Source: Streptomyces sp. CB01201
GTDB lineage: Bacteria; Actinomycetota; Actinomycetes; Streptomycetales; Streptomycetaceae
Assembly: GCF_002803085.1 (NCBI RefSeq)
Contig: NZ_NNBJ01000016.1
Location: 1 to 64,000 of the forward strand
Direction: 5' to 3'
Length of the DNA stretch: 64,000 nt
The notes under the pieces were generated by a model, which searched no databases, was not told where the DNA came from, and saw only the letters and a program-made list of their open reading frames with translations. Shown here piece after piece: positions 49,154-57,014 of the stretch. A program made the translations under genes and the position numbers. How positions within the stretch are numbered: the stretch's first letter is position 1; the number at the start of each line of letters is the position of its first letter.

Positions 49154-49159
49154 ACGCTA
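49154..49159 (-). promoter_or_regulatory. -10 box for PPOX gene
   Basis: TAGCGT on the minus strand, 8 nt before ATG 49145. The rest of the gap to 49454 shows no gene; promoter elements for the YceI gene were not identified. Confidence 0.45.
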
Positions 49160-49454
49160 GGGGGTTTTGGGGGCCGGGCACCTCGGGCGCCGGACCTAGG
49201 TCCGGCGGCCCAGGTCGGAGTGGAGGACGGCCGGGACAGGGCCGGCTCGGCGCACACAAGCGGAATGGCCAATTCGGGCCTCTGGTGACAGGTGCCTCAG
49301 CAGTGCCCAGGCTCCACGTTTGCCTCGAACGGCACAACAGTGATCGAATGCGTCTTCGTCAAGGGGTCGCAGTCCTGCTGTGGCGAGGACGGACGAGGAT
49401 GTCTGCCCCCTGCGCGGCCCGGCAGCAACTTCTTCGCACGGGGGTGCGTGCACA

Positions 49455-50342
49455 GTGTTCAGCCGCTGGTTCGGCAAGAGCTCGACCAGTTCTCCACTTC
49501 GTTCCGGGCCCCTGGCCGGCCTCTCGGTCCCGCCGACCGCGGGCGTGCTCAGCTGTCGTGTGCTCGACCCCGTCAGCGAGCCCGTCCAGCGGGCCGAGTA
49601 CGTGGTCAGCGATGCCTCGGGCCGCAAGATCGTGGCGGGGGAGACCGACCCGTTCGGCACGCTCATCACGACGGTTCCGGCGGGCGAGTACCGGCTGGCT
49701 GTCACCGCCGACGGCTACACCCCCTTCCACGGCAGCGCCAGTGTCCCCGCGAGCGGACTCACGGCGCTCGGCGATGTCACGCTCCAGGTCGCCGCCCCGC
49801 CCTCGCTGCCGGACCCGGGCGAGTGGGAACTCGACCCGACGCACTCCCAGATCGGCTTCACCGCGAGCCATATCGGCCTGGCCCGGATCCACGGCCGGTT
49901 CAACACGTTCGCCGGAGCCATCCGGATCGGTGAGCGCATGGAGGGGTCGGCGATGCACGTCATCATCGACACCGCGTCCATCGACACCGGGGTCGGCATG
50001 CGGGACGACCATCTGCGCTCGGGCGACTTCCTGGACGTCGGGAGCTATCCGACGATGGAGTTCTACAGCGACCGCTTCGTGCACCGGGGCGGCGGCCGGT
50101 GGGCCATCATCGGCGGCCTCACGCTGCACGGTGTGAGCCGTACGGTGACGCTGGACACGCAGTACCTGGGCCTGGGGACAGGGCTCGGCGGCGAGACCAG
50201 GGGCGCCTGCCGGGCCAGCACCGAGCTGCACCGCGAGGACTTCACGCTCACTTGGCAGACCATGCTGGCGCGGGGGATCGCGGCGATCGGGTCGTCGATC
50301 TCGATCGACCTCGACATCCAGGTCGTGCCGAAGGCGGCCTGA
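49455..50342 (+). CDS. YceI family protein with N-terminal carboxypeptidase-regulatory-like domain
   Basis: This is a 295-aa protein. Residues about 25-110 form a small β sandwich (VLDPVSEPVQRAEYVVSDASG, TTVPAGEYRLAVTADGY) like CarboxypepD_reg domains. Residues about 120-290 are YceI (WELDPTHSQIGFTASHIGLARIHGRFNTFAG and LTLHGVSRTVTLD), a lipocalin-like barrel that binds polyisoprenoids. No signal peptide is visible, so it is probably cytoplasmic. GTG 49455 is a best guess. Confidence 0.85.
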   Translation: MFSRWFGKSSTSSPLRSGPLAGLSVPPTAGVLSCRVLDPVSEPVQRAEYVVSDASGRKIVAGETDPFGTLITTVPAGEYRLAVTADGYTPFHGSASVPASGLTALGDVTLQVAAPPSLPDPGEWELDPTHSQIGFTASHIGLARIHGRFNTFAGAIRIGERMEGSAMHVIIDTASIDTGVGMRDDHLRSGDFLDVGSYPTMEFYSDRFVHRGGGRWAIIGGLTLHGVSRTVTLDTQYLGLGTGLGGETRGACRASTELHREDFTLTWQTMLARGIAAIGSSISIDLDIQVVPKAA

Positions 50343-50481
50343 CCCCGGCCGGTGGGTGGGCTGACCACGGCCGGTGGGCGGCCTGACGCCGGCCGGTGGG
50401 TGGGTGGGCTGATGGCTCCGGCAAGGGGGCGGCCGGGCTGACCCCGGTCGGGCGGCGACCAGGGGCGCGGCCCGTGGCGGG

Positions 50482-50748
50482 TCAGGGGGATTCGAGCCAG
50501 CCGTCGTGTTCGGCGACCAGGGTGTCCAGGGCCTTCGGGTCCAGGCGGGCGTCGGGGTCGTCCAGGACGACGAGCCACTGCGCGTCCTCCGCGTCGTCCT
50601 CGCCGGCCAGGGCGTCGCGGACCAGCTGGGGCTCCTCGGCGAGGCCGAACAGGTCGGTCAGCTCGGTGGCCACCTCCTCGGCGGCATCGCGGTCCGGGAG
50701 CACCAGTACGTGTCGGGTCACATCGTTCACCTGGCCATTCTCCGACAT
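50482..50748 (-). CDS. Small acidic conserved protein
   Basis: This 88-aa acidic protein (many Asp/Glu) has VLVLPDRDAAEEVATELTDLFG, WLVVLDD and LVAEHDGWLES. No family is recognised. A start at GTG 50721 is possible and would have a better RBS (AGGTGA). It is divergent from holA with a 74-bp gap. Confidence 0.68.
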   Translation of the reverse strand: MSENGQVNDVTRHVLVLPDRDAAEEVATELTDLFGLAEEPQLVRDALAGEDDAEDAQWLVVLDDPDARLDPKALDTLVAEHDGWLESP

Positions 50749-50822
50749 GCCCGGCGGAGCGCGGGGCAGCGGGGGAGCCGGCGGACGGGCGCTGTCAGTG
50801 GCCCGTGGGATGCTGGACGGCG

Positions 50823-51809
50823 ATGGCCACCAGGAAGAATTCCACCGACGATCCGCTCGCCCCCGTCACGCTCGCCGTGGGCCAGGAGGACCTGCTGCTC
50901 GACCGAGCCGTGCAGCAGGTGGTGGCGGCCGCCCGGGCCGCCGACTCCGACACCGATGTGCGTGACCTGACCTCCGACCAGTTGCAGCCCGGCACGCTGG
51001 CCGAGCTGACCAGCCCCTCGCTCTTCGCCGAGCGGAAGGTGGTCGTCGTCCGCAACGCGCAGGACCTGTCGGCGGACACGGTCAAGGACGTGAAGGCGTA
51101 CCTCGACGCGTCCGCCGAAGAGATCACGCTGGTACTCCTCCACGCGGGCGGTGCCAAGGGCAAGGGGCTGCTCGACGCGGCCCGCAAGGCGGGGGCGCGC
51201 GAGGTCGCGTGCCCCAAGACGACGAAGCCGGCCGAGCGGCTCACGTTCGTACGGCAGGAGTTCCGGGCGCTGGGGCGTTCGGCCACGCCCGAGGCGTGCC
51301 AGGCGCTCGTCGACGCCATCGGCAGCGATCTGCGGGAGCTGGCCTCCGCGGTGTCGCAGCTGTGCGCGGACGTGGAGGGCACGATCGACGAGGCGATCGT
51401 CGGGCGCTACTACACGGGGCGGGCCGAGGCGTCCAGCTTCACCGTCGCGGACCGGGCGGTGGAGGGGCGGGCCGCGGAGGCGCTGGAGGCGCTGCGCTGG
51501 TCGCTGTCCACGGGGGTCGCGCCGGTTCTGATCACCAGCGCGCTGGCGCAGGGGGTACGGGCGATCGGGAAGCTGTCTTCCGCACGGGGTGGGCGGCCGG
51601 CGGATCTCGCGCGGGAGCTCGGGATGCCGCCGTGGAAGATCGACCGGGTGCGGCAGCAGATGCGGGGCTGGACACCGGACGGGGTTTCCTTGGCCCTGCG
51701 GGCCGTGGCCGAGGCGGATGCGGGGGTGAAGGGCGGGGGGGACGATCCCGAGTACGCCCTGGAGAAGGCCGTCGTCGCCATTGCGCGGGCGGCACGATCG
51801 GGGCGCTAG
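50823..51809 (+). CDS. holA: DNA polymerase III subunit delta
   Basis: The clamp-loader delta subunit opens the sliding clamp. The 328-aa protein has APVTLAVGQEDLLLDRAV, the LFAERKVVVVRNAQ strand of the AAA-like domain, VRQEFRALGRSATPEACQ, and the C-terminal collar helices with PWKIDRVRQQMRGW. ATG 50823 matches the family N terminus. In other Streptomyces I expect rpsT to follow closely, but here it is 8.8 kb away. Confidence 0.93.
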   Translation: MATRKNSTDDPLAPVTLAVGQEDLLLDRAVQQVVAAARAADSDTDVRDLTSDQLQPGTLAELTSPSLFAERKVVVVRNAQDLSADTVKDVKAYLDASAEEITLVLLHAGGAKGKGLLDAARKAGAREVACPKTTKPAERLTFVRQEFRALGRSATPEACQALVDAIGSDLRELASAVSQLCADVEGTIDEAIVGRYYTGRAEASSFTVADRAVEGRAAEALEALRWSLSTGVAPVLITSALAQGVRAIGKLSSARGGRPADLARELGMPPWKIDRVRQQMRGWTPDGVSLALRAVAEADAGVKGGGDDPEYALEKAVVAIARAARSGR

Positions 51810-52538
51810 CACGACGCGCTGGCCCCCTTGAGCCCGGGGCTTCGCCCCCGCCCCCTGCTGTTGGTCGTCCGGTGCGGGTGGTCGTGGGTTGTTCGCGCAG
51901 TTCCCCGCGCCCCTGGGGGGTTTGGGCTGCGCCCTGCTTACCCTTCGCTGTCTGTTCGTAGGGTGCGGGTGGTCGTGGGTTGTTCGCGCAGTTCCCCGCG
52001 CCCCTGGGGGGCGCTTGGCTTGGGCCCTGCTGTCCCCCTCGGCCGCGTGTTGTTGGTGGTTCGGTGCGGGTGGTCGTGGGCTGTTCGCGCAGTTCCTCGC
52101 GCCCCTGAGAGGCGGCCTGGGTGTGGGCTGTCTTCTTGCCGGGTGCCTGTTCGTAGGGTGCGTGTGGGCGTGGGTCGGTCGTGTGGGTCCTCGCGGTCCT
52201 GCCGTCTGGCGTCGTCGCCGTGGGCTGCCCGGCGATAGATAGCAGGGGGGACTCCCCATAGGGGGCCGCCCCGTACCGGAACGCGGTTCCGGGCGGTCCG
52301 GTCGGTGCTGTTCCAGTTCGGCTCAAGTCCTGCGCTAGTACGGGCCGTTGTGATGGGGCGAGTGCAATGCGAGGGCGGCGGCCTCCGTGAGCCCGGGCGC
52401 GCTGGGGACGGGGCCACACCGGATAGCGGTCCGCCGTACCAGCCCGATCCGCACCACGAGTTTCCGCGCATCAGCCAATCCTCGAACCCAACCCCCGACC
52501 TTCAACCCCCCACCCGGACAAGTCCTTTGGAGGACTTT
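51810..52538. repeat. Repeat-rich gap at the left edge of the accessory block
   Basis: This 729-bp stretch has no gene. Three copies of a roughly 45-bp element (GGTGCGGGTGGTCGTGGG followed by GTTCGCGCAGTTCCCCGCG), with core 20-mers at 51895, 51986 and 52087, share the core found after obg at 7237-7369. After the third copy the sequence is less repetitive, with a possible promoter region before the peptide gene at 52539. Confidence 0.8.
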
Positions 52539-52631
52539 ATGAGCCACCTCATCATCGGTCTCGCCGTCACCGTCGCCGTCTGCCTGGTCGTCAAGTTCGG
52601 TGGCGATGCCCTCAAGAAGCGCCGCGACTAG
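52539..52631 (+). CDS. 30-aa cationic hydrophobic peptide
   Basis: The peptide begins MSHLIIGLAVTVAVCLVVKF, one membrane-spanning stretch, then a short basic end (KKRRD). GGAGGA 5-10 nt before the ATG is one of the strongest ribosome binding sites in the window, and a stable terminator follows, so it is very probably expressed. It could be a small membrane regulator, a toxin-like peptide or a leaderless bacteriocin-like product. No family recognised. Confidence 0.65.
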   Translation: MSHLIIGLAVTVAVCLVVKFGGDALKKRRD

Positions 52632-52651
52632 GCGGTATGCCCGGGACCGGA

Positions 52652-52682
52652 GGGCCCGCCGACCACCCCGGTCGGCGGGCCT
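52652..52682 (+). terminator. Terminator after the 30-aa peptide gene
   Basis: A 10-bp core stem (52655-52664 with 52670-52679), extendable by two to three pairs, 23 bp after the peptide stop. Confidence 0.7.
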
Positions 52683-52782
52683 CCCGTATGCCTGCATTGC
52701 GCGTGTCTCGACTCTCAACTCTCAACGCCAATACCAACGCCAACGCCAACGGCGGCAAGAACTTCAGCGCACGCGCCAACAG

Positions 52783-52820
52783 CCAAGTGCCCGCAGAGGG
52801 GAGACCCTGCGGGCACTTGG
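52783..52820. terminator. Terminator of ABC transporter operon
   Basis: A perfect 14-bp stem (52783-52796 with 52807-52820) and 10-nt loop lie just beyond the permease stop. A short CCAACG/CCAATA tandem stretch lies at about 52727-52751. Confidence 0.75.
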
Positions 52821-52836
52821 GGTGTGTGGGGGCGGA

Positions 52837-53550
52837 TCAGGCGTGGCGGCCGCCCCTGCGGTAGGCGAAGGCGGCGAAGGCCGCGAGCAGCGCCGTCCAC
52901 AGGGCGAGCACGCCCAGGCCGGTGCCGCTCGGCGCGGAGTTCGCGGCCGCGTCCCACGAGAGCTGGGCGTAGCGGTAGACCGGGGTCTCCTTCGACAGCG
53001 GCTGGAGCCAGCTGGGCAGCGTGTCGGTCGGCATCATCAGGCCGCCGAGCAACGTCAGCGTCAGATACGAGACGGTGCCGGCGATCTGGGCGAGCTGCGC
53101 CTTGAAGAGGTAGCCGATGCCGATGCCGAGCATCGCGAGCGGGGCGATGCCGACCCAGAGCAGCAGGAAGATCTCCAGCCATGTGCCGGGCGACAGGTCC
53201 ACGCCCCGGTAGAACTTGCCGATCAGGCCGATGACCACGATGGGCAGAATGCCGAGGCAGGTGGCGACGGCGCCGCGGGCGACAACGACCTGCACCGGCG
53301 AGAGCGGGGTGAGCCGCAGCTGGCGCAGCCAGCCGAGTGCCCGGTCCTCGGCGATGCCGGTGCCGTTGGTGATGACCACGCCGAGCGCGCCGAACGCGGC
53401 CGCGCCGACCATGGCCTGCACCAGGGACTCCTGGTCGGGGCCGCCGCCCGCGAGCGTGACATAGAGGCCGACCGGCATGACGAGACTCATCATGAGGTAG
53501 CCGCCGTTGCGGACGAGCCGCAGGATTTCGAGGCGGATGTAACCGAGCAT
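52837..53550 (-). CDS. ABC-2 type transporter permease
   Basis: This 237-aa permease has six predicted helices: RLVRNGGYLMMSLVMPVGLY at the start, GWLRQLRLTPLSP in the cytoplasmic loop, and the ABC-2 motif GGLMMPTDTLPSWLQPLSKETPVYRY. It pairs with the ATPase gene, whose stop overlaps its start by one base (TGATG). DrrB/NatB-like permeases export drugs, lipids or peptides. The compact size suggests a homodimeric permease. Confidence 0.88.
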   Translation of the reverse strand: MLGYIRLEILRLVRNGGYLMMSLVMPVGLYVTLAGGGPDQESLVQAMVGAAAFGALGVVITNGTGIAEDRALGWLRQLRLTPLSPVQVVVARGAVATCLGILPIVVIGLIGKFYRGVDLSPGTWLEIFLLLWVGIAPLAMLGIGIGYLFKAQLAQIAGTVSYLTLTLLGGLMMPTDTLPSWLQPLSKETPVYRYAQLSWDAAANSAPSGTGLGVLALWTALLAAFAAFAYRRGGRHA

Positions 53551-54491
53551 CAGGTGGTCCGTCCTTCCGGAGCGGCTGCCGCGTAACGGGACTCGTGGGT
53601 GAGCGCGATGAAGGCCTCTTCCAGGCCCACGCCCGACACCTCCAGACCGGTGAAGGCGTCGGCGCGCGACAGCGCGTGCACCGTGGAGTCGGAATCGCTG
53701 GTGCGCAGGTGGACACGGCCGCCGCGGTACTCCACGGAGCTGACGCCCGGCAGCAGGTCGAAGCCCTGCTGCCGGCCGCGCGGTACGAAACTGACCGTAC
53801 GGCCCTCGATCATGGACTTGATCTGCGAAGTGGTGCCGTCGGCGACCACCCGGCCCGAGGCGATGACGACGACGCGGTCGGCGCTGTCGTCGGCCTCTTC
53901 GAGGTAGTGCGTCGAGAAGAGCACGGTGTTGCCGCGCTCCGCGTACCGCTGCATCGCGGCCCACAGCTCGCGCCGCGACTCCACGTCGAGTGCGGCGGTC
54001 GGCTCGTCGAGGACCACCAGATCCGGGTCGCCGGCCAGCGCGAGGGCGAAGCGCACCCGCTGGGCCTGGCCGCCGGAGAGCCGGTCCACATTGCGGTTCG
54101 CGATCTCGGACAGCTCGGCGAGCTCCAGGATCTCCTGGAGCGGCAGCGGCTTGCGGTAGGTCTGGCGGACGAAGTCCACCAGCTCGCGCACCGATACCCG
54201 GGGAATCATCTTCCCCTCCTGGAGCATCGCACCCAAGTGCCCCGCTCGCATGGCGAGTTCGGGCTTCTTGCCGAGGACCTCGATCCGGCCGTGGTCCGGT
54301 GGGAAGAGCCCGAGGAGCATGTTGATGGTGGTGGACTTGCCGGCACCGTTGGGGCCGAGCAGGGCGACCGTCTCACCTCGATGGATCGTCAGGTCGATCC
54401 CGTCGACGGCACGGACGCTTCCGTACTCCTTGACGACACCCTCGAAGACGACCGCGGGCGGGCCGTGCTGTTCTGCCATGGGGGATGGCAT
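53550..54491 (-). CDS. ABC transporter ATP-binding protein
   Basis: This 313-aa ATPase shows Walker A GPNGAGKST, Q-loop MLQEGKMIPRVSV, signature LSGGQ and Walker B LVVLDEP, then a DrrA/NatA-type C-terminal domain (about 230-300). AGGAAAGGGA upstream supports ATG 54491. It heads a two-gene exporter operon transcribed away from the SARP gene. Likely role: export or self-resistance for whatever the accessory block makes. Confidence 0.92.
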   Translation of the reverse strand: MPSPMAEQHGPPAVVFEGVVKEYGSVRAVDGIDLTIHRGETVALLGPNGAGKSTTINMLLGLFPPDHGRIEVLGKKPELAMRAGHLGAMLQEGKMIPRVSVRELVDFVRQTYRKPLPLQEILELAELSEIANRNVDRLSGGQAQRVRFALALAGDPDLVVLDEPTAALDVESRRELWAAMQRYAERGNTVLFSTHYLEEADDSADRVVVIASGRVVADGTTSQIKSMIEGRTVSFVPRGRQQGFDLLPGVSSVEYRGGRVHLRTSDSDSTVHALSRADAFTGLEVSGVGLEEAFIALTHESRYAAAAPEGRTT

Positions 54492-54609
54492 CTGTTCCCT
54501 TTCCTGTGTGAGTGGACGCATGTCGGATCAGCCCTTCCAAGGTGTGGACCGGTTCGGTGGGGCCCGGCAGGGGTTCGCTCTCCGCGCGTACGCCCCGCGC
54601 AGCCTCCCG

Positions 54610-54669
54610 GGCGAGGGCGAGGGCGAGGGCGAGGGCGAGGGCGAGGGCGAGGGCGAGGGCGAGGGCGAG
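54610..54669. repeat. GGCGAG hexanucleotide array, ten copies
   Basis: Sixty bases of exact GGCGAG repeats sit in the 370-bp gap between the ABC operon and the SARP gene. No gene was found in that gap (54492-54863); the rest is low complexity with CTCGGCCGGCC phrases at about 54755 and 54785. Confidence 0.9.
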
Positions 54670-54863
54670 CGGGGGGCGGGGTGTGCCGGGGCCGGCCGCC
54701 GGCCATGCCCACGAGCGTGACCGGCCCCGCTTGAACGCCACTTGACCCGCACTCGGCCGGCCCTCTTCGGGTTGCCCCGCACTCGGCCGGCCTTCCTGCG
54801 ACGCCGCTCGCGTCCGCTTTGAGAGGCGCTCGGGCCACGCGCGCGCCGCTCAAGCCGCGCCGC

Positions 54864-55685
54864 TCAAGCCGCGGCGAAGAGGTCGAGGACGGGGCGGCGG
54901 CCGGCCAGGTGCGAATCCAGCGCCGGGTCGCCGGCGAGCACCGCGCGGTGCAGTTGCTGGAGCCGCGCCGAGGGGTCGAGCCCGAGTTCCTCGGCGAGCC
55001 CGCGGCGCAGGTCCTGGAACACGTTCAGCGCCTGCCACCGCCGCCCCGAGCGGTACAGCGCCACGATGCGCTGGGCGTGCAGGCCCTCGTGCAGTGGGTG
55101 ACGGGCCGTCAGAGAGGTGAGTTCGGCGAGCAGTTGTCTGTGCCGCCCGAGCCGCAGATCGGAGTCGATCCGCTGTTCAAGGACGCCGAGCCGGCTCTCC
55201 TCCAGGCGGACCAGCTCGATCTCAAGCAGCGGTCCGAGACGGACGTCCACCAGGGCCGGCCCGCGCCACACGCCGAGTGCCTCGCGGTACAGCGCGGCCG
55301 CGCACTCGTCGTCGCCGCGCTCGGTGGCACCGCGTGCGGTCGCCACCAGACGGTCGTACTCGTGCACGTCCACCGCACCCGGCGTCACTTCGAGGAGGTA
55401 GCCGCCGTGCCGGGTGGCCAACACCTCACGTGCGGTGCGGGGACCGTCCGGGCCGAGCGCCCCCGCGATCAGCCGACGCAGCTGAAGGATGTACGTCTGA
55501 AGGGTGGTCGGGGCGCTACGGGGCATGTCGGAGCCCCAGATCTCCTCCATCAGCGTCGGGACGGGCAGGACCTGGTTGGCGTACACCGAGAGCAGCGCCA
55601 GTATCTGCCGCGGCTTGCCGGCGCTCGGGACCACCGACGTGCCGCCCGACTCGGCCATGAGCGGACCGAGCACCTTGATCTCCAT
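54864..55685 (-). CDS. SARP family transcriptional regulator
   Basis: This is a 273-aa AfsR/DnrI/RedD-type activator. An N-terminal winged-helix OmpR-like DNA-binding domain (about 1-95; KVLGPLMAESGG, KPRQILALLSVYANQ, LQTYILQLRRLI) is followed by a bacterial transcriptional activation (BTA) domain (about 100-255; YDRLVATARGATERGD, LRLGRHRQLLAELTSL, HPLHEGLHAQRIVALYRSGRRWQAL). There is no NB-ARC/ATPase part. SARPs usually activate secondary-metabolite clusters. GGAGGAA fixes ATG 55685. No TTA codon was seen. Confidence 0.92.
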   Translation of the reverse strand: MEIKVLGPLMAESGGTSVVPSAGKPRQILALLSVYANQVLPVPTLMEEIWGSDMPRSAPTTLQTYILQLRRLIAGALGPDGPRTAREVLATRHGGYLLEVTPGAVDVHEYDRLVATARGATERGDDECAAALYREALGVWRGPALVDVRLGPLLEIELVRLEESRLGVLEQRIDSDLRLGRHRQLLAELTSLTARHPLHEGLHAQRIVALYRSGRRWQALNVFQDLRRGLAEELGLDPSARLQQLHRAVLAGDPALDSHLAGRRPVLDLFAAA

Positions 55686-55826
55686 GGGATTCCTCCGGGG
55701 TCGGATCTGCCGGATGCCCCGATGGTTCGGACCCGGCTCCAAGCACCCTCAAAAGCTGTCACCAGGGCCCGACTTGCGGCAGTGCCGCGCTCCCGAACCC
55801 GGCATGTGACTGTCCCGGGTACGGCT

Positions 55827-55839
55827 GTGAAAGTTTCAC
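55827..55839. promoter_or_regulatory. Perfect 13-bp palindrome, candidate operator
   Basis: GTGAAAGTTTCAC is a perfect inverted repeat with one central base, in the divergent region between the SARP gene and the SagB-N-like gene. It stands out as AT-rich in GC-rich surroundings. The regulator is unknown; the LuxR-type response regulator at the far end of the block is a candidate. Confidence 0.45.
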
Positions 55840-55969
55840 GTCCATCCCGTGACCGCGGCACTGGGGCGGATCCGACCGACCCGGCAGAGTGCTGGAGGCC
55901 GACCCGACCGGAAGCGGCCCGGGCATCGGCCGCCTCCCCCCTGGCGGCCGAGCCGGTGGCGCCCACGCG

Positions 55970-56100
55970 CGATTCCGGCACGCCCGCACCCGCGAACTCC
56001 CGCACGCCCGCCCGCCCGCACCCGTGAACTCCCGCCCGCCCGCACCCGTGAACCGACGCACGCCCACACGGCGCGAACTCCCGCACGGCGCAGGCGAACC
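55970..56100. repeat. Imperfect direct repeats before SagB-N-like gene
   Basis: Phrases of the type CCCGCACCCGTGAACTCCCG recur four to five times at roughly 30-bp spacing directly upstream of the RBS at about 56112. Apart from these and the palindrome, the 55686-56128 gap contains no gene that I can support. Confidence 0.65.
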
Positions 56101-56128
56101 ACACCCCGCCGGTGGAAGGACCCCTCTC

Positions 56129-56872
56129 ATGCGTATCGACCGCCTCGCGGCACGTGAACTCGGTGAGTTCTGGTCGCTGCGCGAGGACGTCACGGTGCGG
56201 TTCGGCCGGCGCACCGTGCTGCGTACGCCCTGGGGGGAGCTGTGCATCTATCGGCCGGGGTCGTTACTGTGCGAGGCGCTGCGACGGATGCAGCTCGGCC
56301 CGGTGTCGCTCGCCAACGTGGCGCCCGGCTTTCCCGGGTACGACGTGCCCGAGCGCGAGTGGAACGATGCCTCGCGGGAACTGCTCGGCGCCCTGGACCC
56401 GCTGCAACACGTGATCGTGCGGCACCTCGCCATCGGCGCCTCGCCGCTCCTGAGCGTGATACCCCTCTCGCGGCACGCCACCTTCCGTCCGCCCCCGGAC
56501 CCGGTCCCGTCCCCGCCCGGGGACGGCTTCCGCCCGCTGGAGGAGGCGGTGCCGCGTCGACTGGGGCGGGATCTGGTGTTCTCGTACGAAGGACGTGACC
56601 ACCGCGTAGAGCTGCGCGGACCGGACGCTCCGAAGCTGCTGCGCCATCTCCGGGCGGGCGACGGCGATTCCCGGCCACCGGTCGATGGGCGACTGCCGGC
56701 GGCCGTCGTCCGCGCGGCCCGCGCCTACGCGGCCGCCGCCGGGCCGCTCTCCCCGGTGGAGTACGGGGAGAACCGGTCCAGCGCTACAGATCCGGCCTCC
56801 GGATTACCTATGATCCGGACAGGGGACGTGCTTCCGACCGAGCACCGTGGGCCAGGACCACTCACCACGTAA
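56129..56872 (+). CDS. Stand-alone protein resembling the N-terminal half of SagB-type dehydrogenases
   Basis: This 247-aa protein lacks a known catalytic motif. It begins with LGEFWSLREDVTVRFG, TPWGELCI and EALRRMQLGPVSLANV, then HVIVRHLAIGASPLLSVIPLSRHATFRP, and a second module with FSYEGRDHRVELRGPDAPKLLRHL. From memory, this pattern matches the domains preceding the nitroreductase domain in actinobacterial SagB-like RiPP enzymes, but that flavin domain is absent. GGAAGGA precedes the ATG. A TTA codon at 56804-56806 (residue 226) makes translation dependent on the bldA tRNA. It lies directly upstream of the double kinase. Confidence 0.6.
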   Translation: MRIDRLAARELGEFWSLREDVTVRFGRRTVLRTPWGELCIYRPGSLLCEALRRMQLGPVSLANVAPGFPGYDVPEREWNDASRELLGALDPLQHVIVRHLAIGASPLLSVIPLSRHATFRPPPDPVPSPPGDGFRPLEEAVPRRLGRDLVFSYEGRDHRVELRGPDAPKLLRHLRAGDGDSRPPVDGRLPAAVVRAARAYAAAAGPLSPVEYGENRSSATDPASGLPMIRTGDVLPTEHRGPGPLTT

Positions 56873-57014
56873 CGCCATGCTCCGCCTGACGAGCCGGGCG
56901 CACACGGTGAACGGGCGTCTGGCTGCGGGCACGGGGCACGGGGCACGGGGCACGGGGGGAACGGCTACTTCGAGTTGGCCCGCAGTCGAAGATGTGCAAG
57001 CTCATGGGGGAGAG

